From contig JAPDOI010001207.1 of assembly GCA_029168955.1 (NCBI GenBank), forward strand, positions 145,259 through 209,258: a stretch of 64,000 nucleotides of DNA, written 5' to 3'. Positions 60,801 through 64,000 of this stretch are shown piece after piece. Positions within the stretch are counted from its first letter, which is position 1. Every line of letters starts with the position of its first letter. Source of the DNA: Aplectana chamaeleonis. Taxonomy: Eukaryota > Nematoda > Chromadorea > Rhabditida > Cosmocercidae. The notes beneath the pieces are model-generated. The model was not told where the DNA came from. It ran no database searches and saw only the letters and a program-made list of their open reading frames with translations. Position numbers and translations under genes: made by a program.

Positions 60801-63800
60801 CACTCACCTCACCCACCACTCACCACTCACTCACCACTCACCTCACCTCACTCCACCACCTCACCTCACCTCACTCACCACTCACCCACCACTCACTCAC
60901 CACCACTCACCACCCACCTCACTCACCACTCACCACCAATCACCTCACTCACTCACCACCTCACCTCACCACCTCACTCACCACCCACCACTCACCTCAC
61001 CACCCACCCACCTCACCCACTCACTCACCCACCACCACCACCCACCACCTCACCACCACCACCACTCACTCCACCACCTCACCACCTCACCTCACCTCAC
61101 CCACCACCTCCACTCACCACCTCACCACCACCTCACCACTCACCACCACTCCACTCACCACCACCTCACCACTCCACTCACTCACTCACCCACCACCACC
61201 ACTCACTCACCACTCACCACTCACCACCACCCACTCACCACCACCTCACCTACTCACCCACCCACCACTCACTCACCCACCCACCACCACTCACCTCACC
61301 ACTCACCACCACTCACCACCTCACCCACTCACCACCACTCACCACCACTCACCACCTCACCACTCACTCACCACCCACTCACCTCACTCACTCACCACTC
61401 ACCTACCTCACCACTGACTCACCGACCACCACCACTCACCACCACTCACCACCACCACTCACACACACTCACTCACTCACCTCACTCACCCACCCACTCA
61501 CCTCACCACTCCACTCCACCACTCTACTCACTCACCTCACTCCACCTCACCTCACCTCACCACTCACCCACCACTCACTCACCCACCACCACCACCTCAC
61601 CACTCACTCACCTCACCCACCACCCACCACCACTCACCTCACCCACCACCCACCACCACCCACCTCACTCCACTCACTCACCTCACCTCACCACCACCAC
61701 CTCACCCACCCACTCACCTCACCCACCCACCCTCACCTCACCACCTCACCCACCTCACCCACTCACCCACTCACTCCACTCCACTCACCTCACCACACTC
61801 ACCACCTCACCTCACCACCTCACCACCACCCACCACTCACCACCCACCACCACCACTCACCTCACCCACCACCTCACCACCACTCACCCACCTCACCCAC
61901 CACCACCACCACCTCACCACCCACCACCACCACCACCACCTCACCACCACCACTCACCCACCACCACCTCACCACCACCACTCACCACTCACTCCACCAC
62001 TCCACCACCACTCACTACCACCACTCACTCACCTCACTCACTCACTCACCACTCACCACTCACTCCACTCACTCCACTCACCACCTCACCACTCACTCAC
62101 CCACCACTCACTCACCACCTCACCTCACCTCACCACCTCACCACTCACTCACTCCACCTCACTCACTCACCTCACTCACCACCACCACCTCACTCACCTC
62201 ACTCACCACTCACCACCACCACCCACCACCCACCTCACCACCACCACTCCACCACCACCACCTCATCTCACTCACCTCCACCACCCACTCACTCACCTCC
62301 ACCTCACCACCACCTCACCACTCACTCACCACCACTCCACCACCTCACCACCACCTCACCACCCACCACTCACTCCACCACCCACCACTCACTCACCACC
62401 TCACTCCACCACCTCACTCACCACCACCTCACCACCTCACCACCCACCCACCCACCACCACTCACTCACCACCACCACTCACCTCCACCTCACTCCACCC
62501 ACCACTCACCACCACCACCACCTCACCACCCACCTCACCCACCACCAGACCAGATTCGCTTGCGGCCACACTCCACTCCACCCACCACCACCACCACCTA
62601 CCCACCAGACCAGACTCCGTCAGGCTCACTCACCACCACTCACCTCACCACTCCACCACCACCACCACCACCCACCTCACCCACTCACTCCTACTCACTC
62701 ACCACTCACTCACCACCACCACCCACCCACCCACTATTGACTCACCCACCACCACACCACCCACCCACCTCACCTCACTCACCACTCACTCACCCACCCA
62801 CCACTCACCACCACCTCACCCACCACCCACCACTCACTCACCCACTCACCTCACCTCACCTCACCCACCACCACCACCCACTCACCTCACCCACACTCAC
62901 CACTCACCTACACTCACTCACCACTCACCACTCACCCACCACCACCACTCACCACCACCACTCACACCACCACCACTCACTCACCCACTCCACCCACCCA
63001 CTCACTCACCCACCACTCACCACCTCACCACTCACTCACTCACCCCACTCCTTGCCCTTTTTCTCACTCTCACCACACTCACCACACCACTCACCCACTC
63101 CACTCACTCACTCACCACCTACCCACTCACCACTCCACCCACCTCACCTCACCAATCTCACTCCACTCCACCTCACCACCTCACCAACTCATCACCACTC
63201 ACCCACCACCCACCCACCACCACTCACCTCACCACCACCCACCTCCACCACCACTCCACCACTCCACCACCTCACCCACCCACCCACCCACTCACCACCA
63301 CCTCACCACCACTCCACCACCACCACTCACCACCACTCACTCACTCACCACACTCACTCACTCACTCCACTCACTCACCACCACCCACCCACTCACTCAC
63401 CTCCACCTCACTCCACCACCTCACCTCACCCACTCACCCACCACCACCACCACCACCCACCACCACCCACCACCCAACACCACCACCCACCCACTCACTC
63501 ACCACTCCACTCACTCACCACTCACTCACTCACTCACCACTCACCACCACTCACCTCTCACCACCACACCACCACTCACCACCACCACTCCACCACCTCA
63601 CCACTCCACTCACCACCACCACCACTCACCACTCACTCACCACCACCACTCACCCACCCACCACCTCACCACCTCACCCACCCACCACCACAATCACCAC
63701 TCACCACTCACCACCACCTCACCTCACCACCTCACCTCACTCACCACCACCCACTAACTCACCTCCACCACTCACCACTCACACACACACCCACCTCACC

Positions 63801-64000
63801 CATCCACCCACCCACACTCACCACCCACCACACCACTCACACACCACCACCTACCCACCCACCACCACTCACCTCACCTCACTCACCACCACCACCCACC
63901 ACCACCTCACCCACCACTCACCACTCACCACCACCACTCACCACCACCACCACCACCACCACCACCACCTCACCCACTCACCACTCACCACCACCCACCA
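45281..64000 (+). repeat. Low-complexity AC/C/TC array, nearly G-free
   Basis: From 45,281 (interrupted until about 46,085), then almost continuously to the window end, the plus strand is built from the words ACC, ACTC, ACCTC and ACCC in irregular order. G is almost absent. There are CTCACTCAC-rich stretches early and more ACCACC runs later. Rare islands of ordinary sequence occur near 48,267, 49,001, 55,253, 60,131-60,170, 62,545-62,627 and 63,049. There is no fixed long period. Four long plus-strand frames (643 to 1,056 codons between 45,648 and 51,599), rich in Ser, Thr, His and Pro, reflect the lack of stop codons in such words and are not genes. The array continues past the window. Confidence 0.95.

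Noticed and set aside
45281..64000. Terminal telomere at the right edge
   Set aside because: A right-hand telomere should show the G-rich strand on plus; here plus is C-rich, and the window does not reach an end. Kept only as an open question in the findings.

Overview
The window looks like gene-poor, repeat-rich eukaryotic DNA, most likely from a nematode. There is no operon structure. Candidate introns are short (one is 50 nt) with TTTCAG or TTTTGTAG acceptors, one orphan exon resembles the DEG/ENaC (degenerin) channel family, and TTAA-flanked palindromic MITEs recur. The nematode assignment is inference; no species marker was recognised. No rRNA, confident tRNA, CRISPR array or complete recognisable gene was found.

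Layout. (1) 1-2.86 kb: an ATG-less open frame at the left edge (58-477), decayed coding fragments, and two small inverted-repeat elements. (2) 2,862-25,920: one 23-kb foldback-type element with TAA on both sides, matching terminal inverted repeats, a 20.8-kb left arm of 21-bp satellite, a diverged palindromic spacer centred near 24,225, and a 1.1-kb right arm of the same satellite in opposite orientation. The very long ORFs here are by-products of a repeat period divisible by three. (3) 25.9-44.2 kb: intergenic DNA packed with non-autonomous elements: a hairpin-rich inverted-repeat element (26.8-27.6 kb), three copies of one TTAA MITE family (two joined by a 94-bp perfect palindrome), about five copies or remnants of a second TTAA family, a hAT-type element with an exact 8-bp duplication and other elements nested inside it, a 137-bp tandem repeat with a Pol III B-box-like motif, and several foldback MITEs. 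Scattered among them are isolated exon-like segments, some disrupted by the elements. (4) 44.28-45.05 kb: the best gene candidate, a plus-strand multi-exon model with phase-consistent splice sites. (5) 45.05-64.0 kb: a transition zone of degenerate repeats that becomes an approximately 18.7-kb array of AC/C/TC words almost free of G on the plus strand, still running at the window end.

The genes do not form a recognisable pathway. The main story is genome architecture: satellite expansion inside a transposon-like foldback, layered MITE insertions, and a strand-asymmetric low-complexity array beginning just past a gene. All function calls come from reading the sequence only; no database search was possible.
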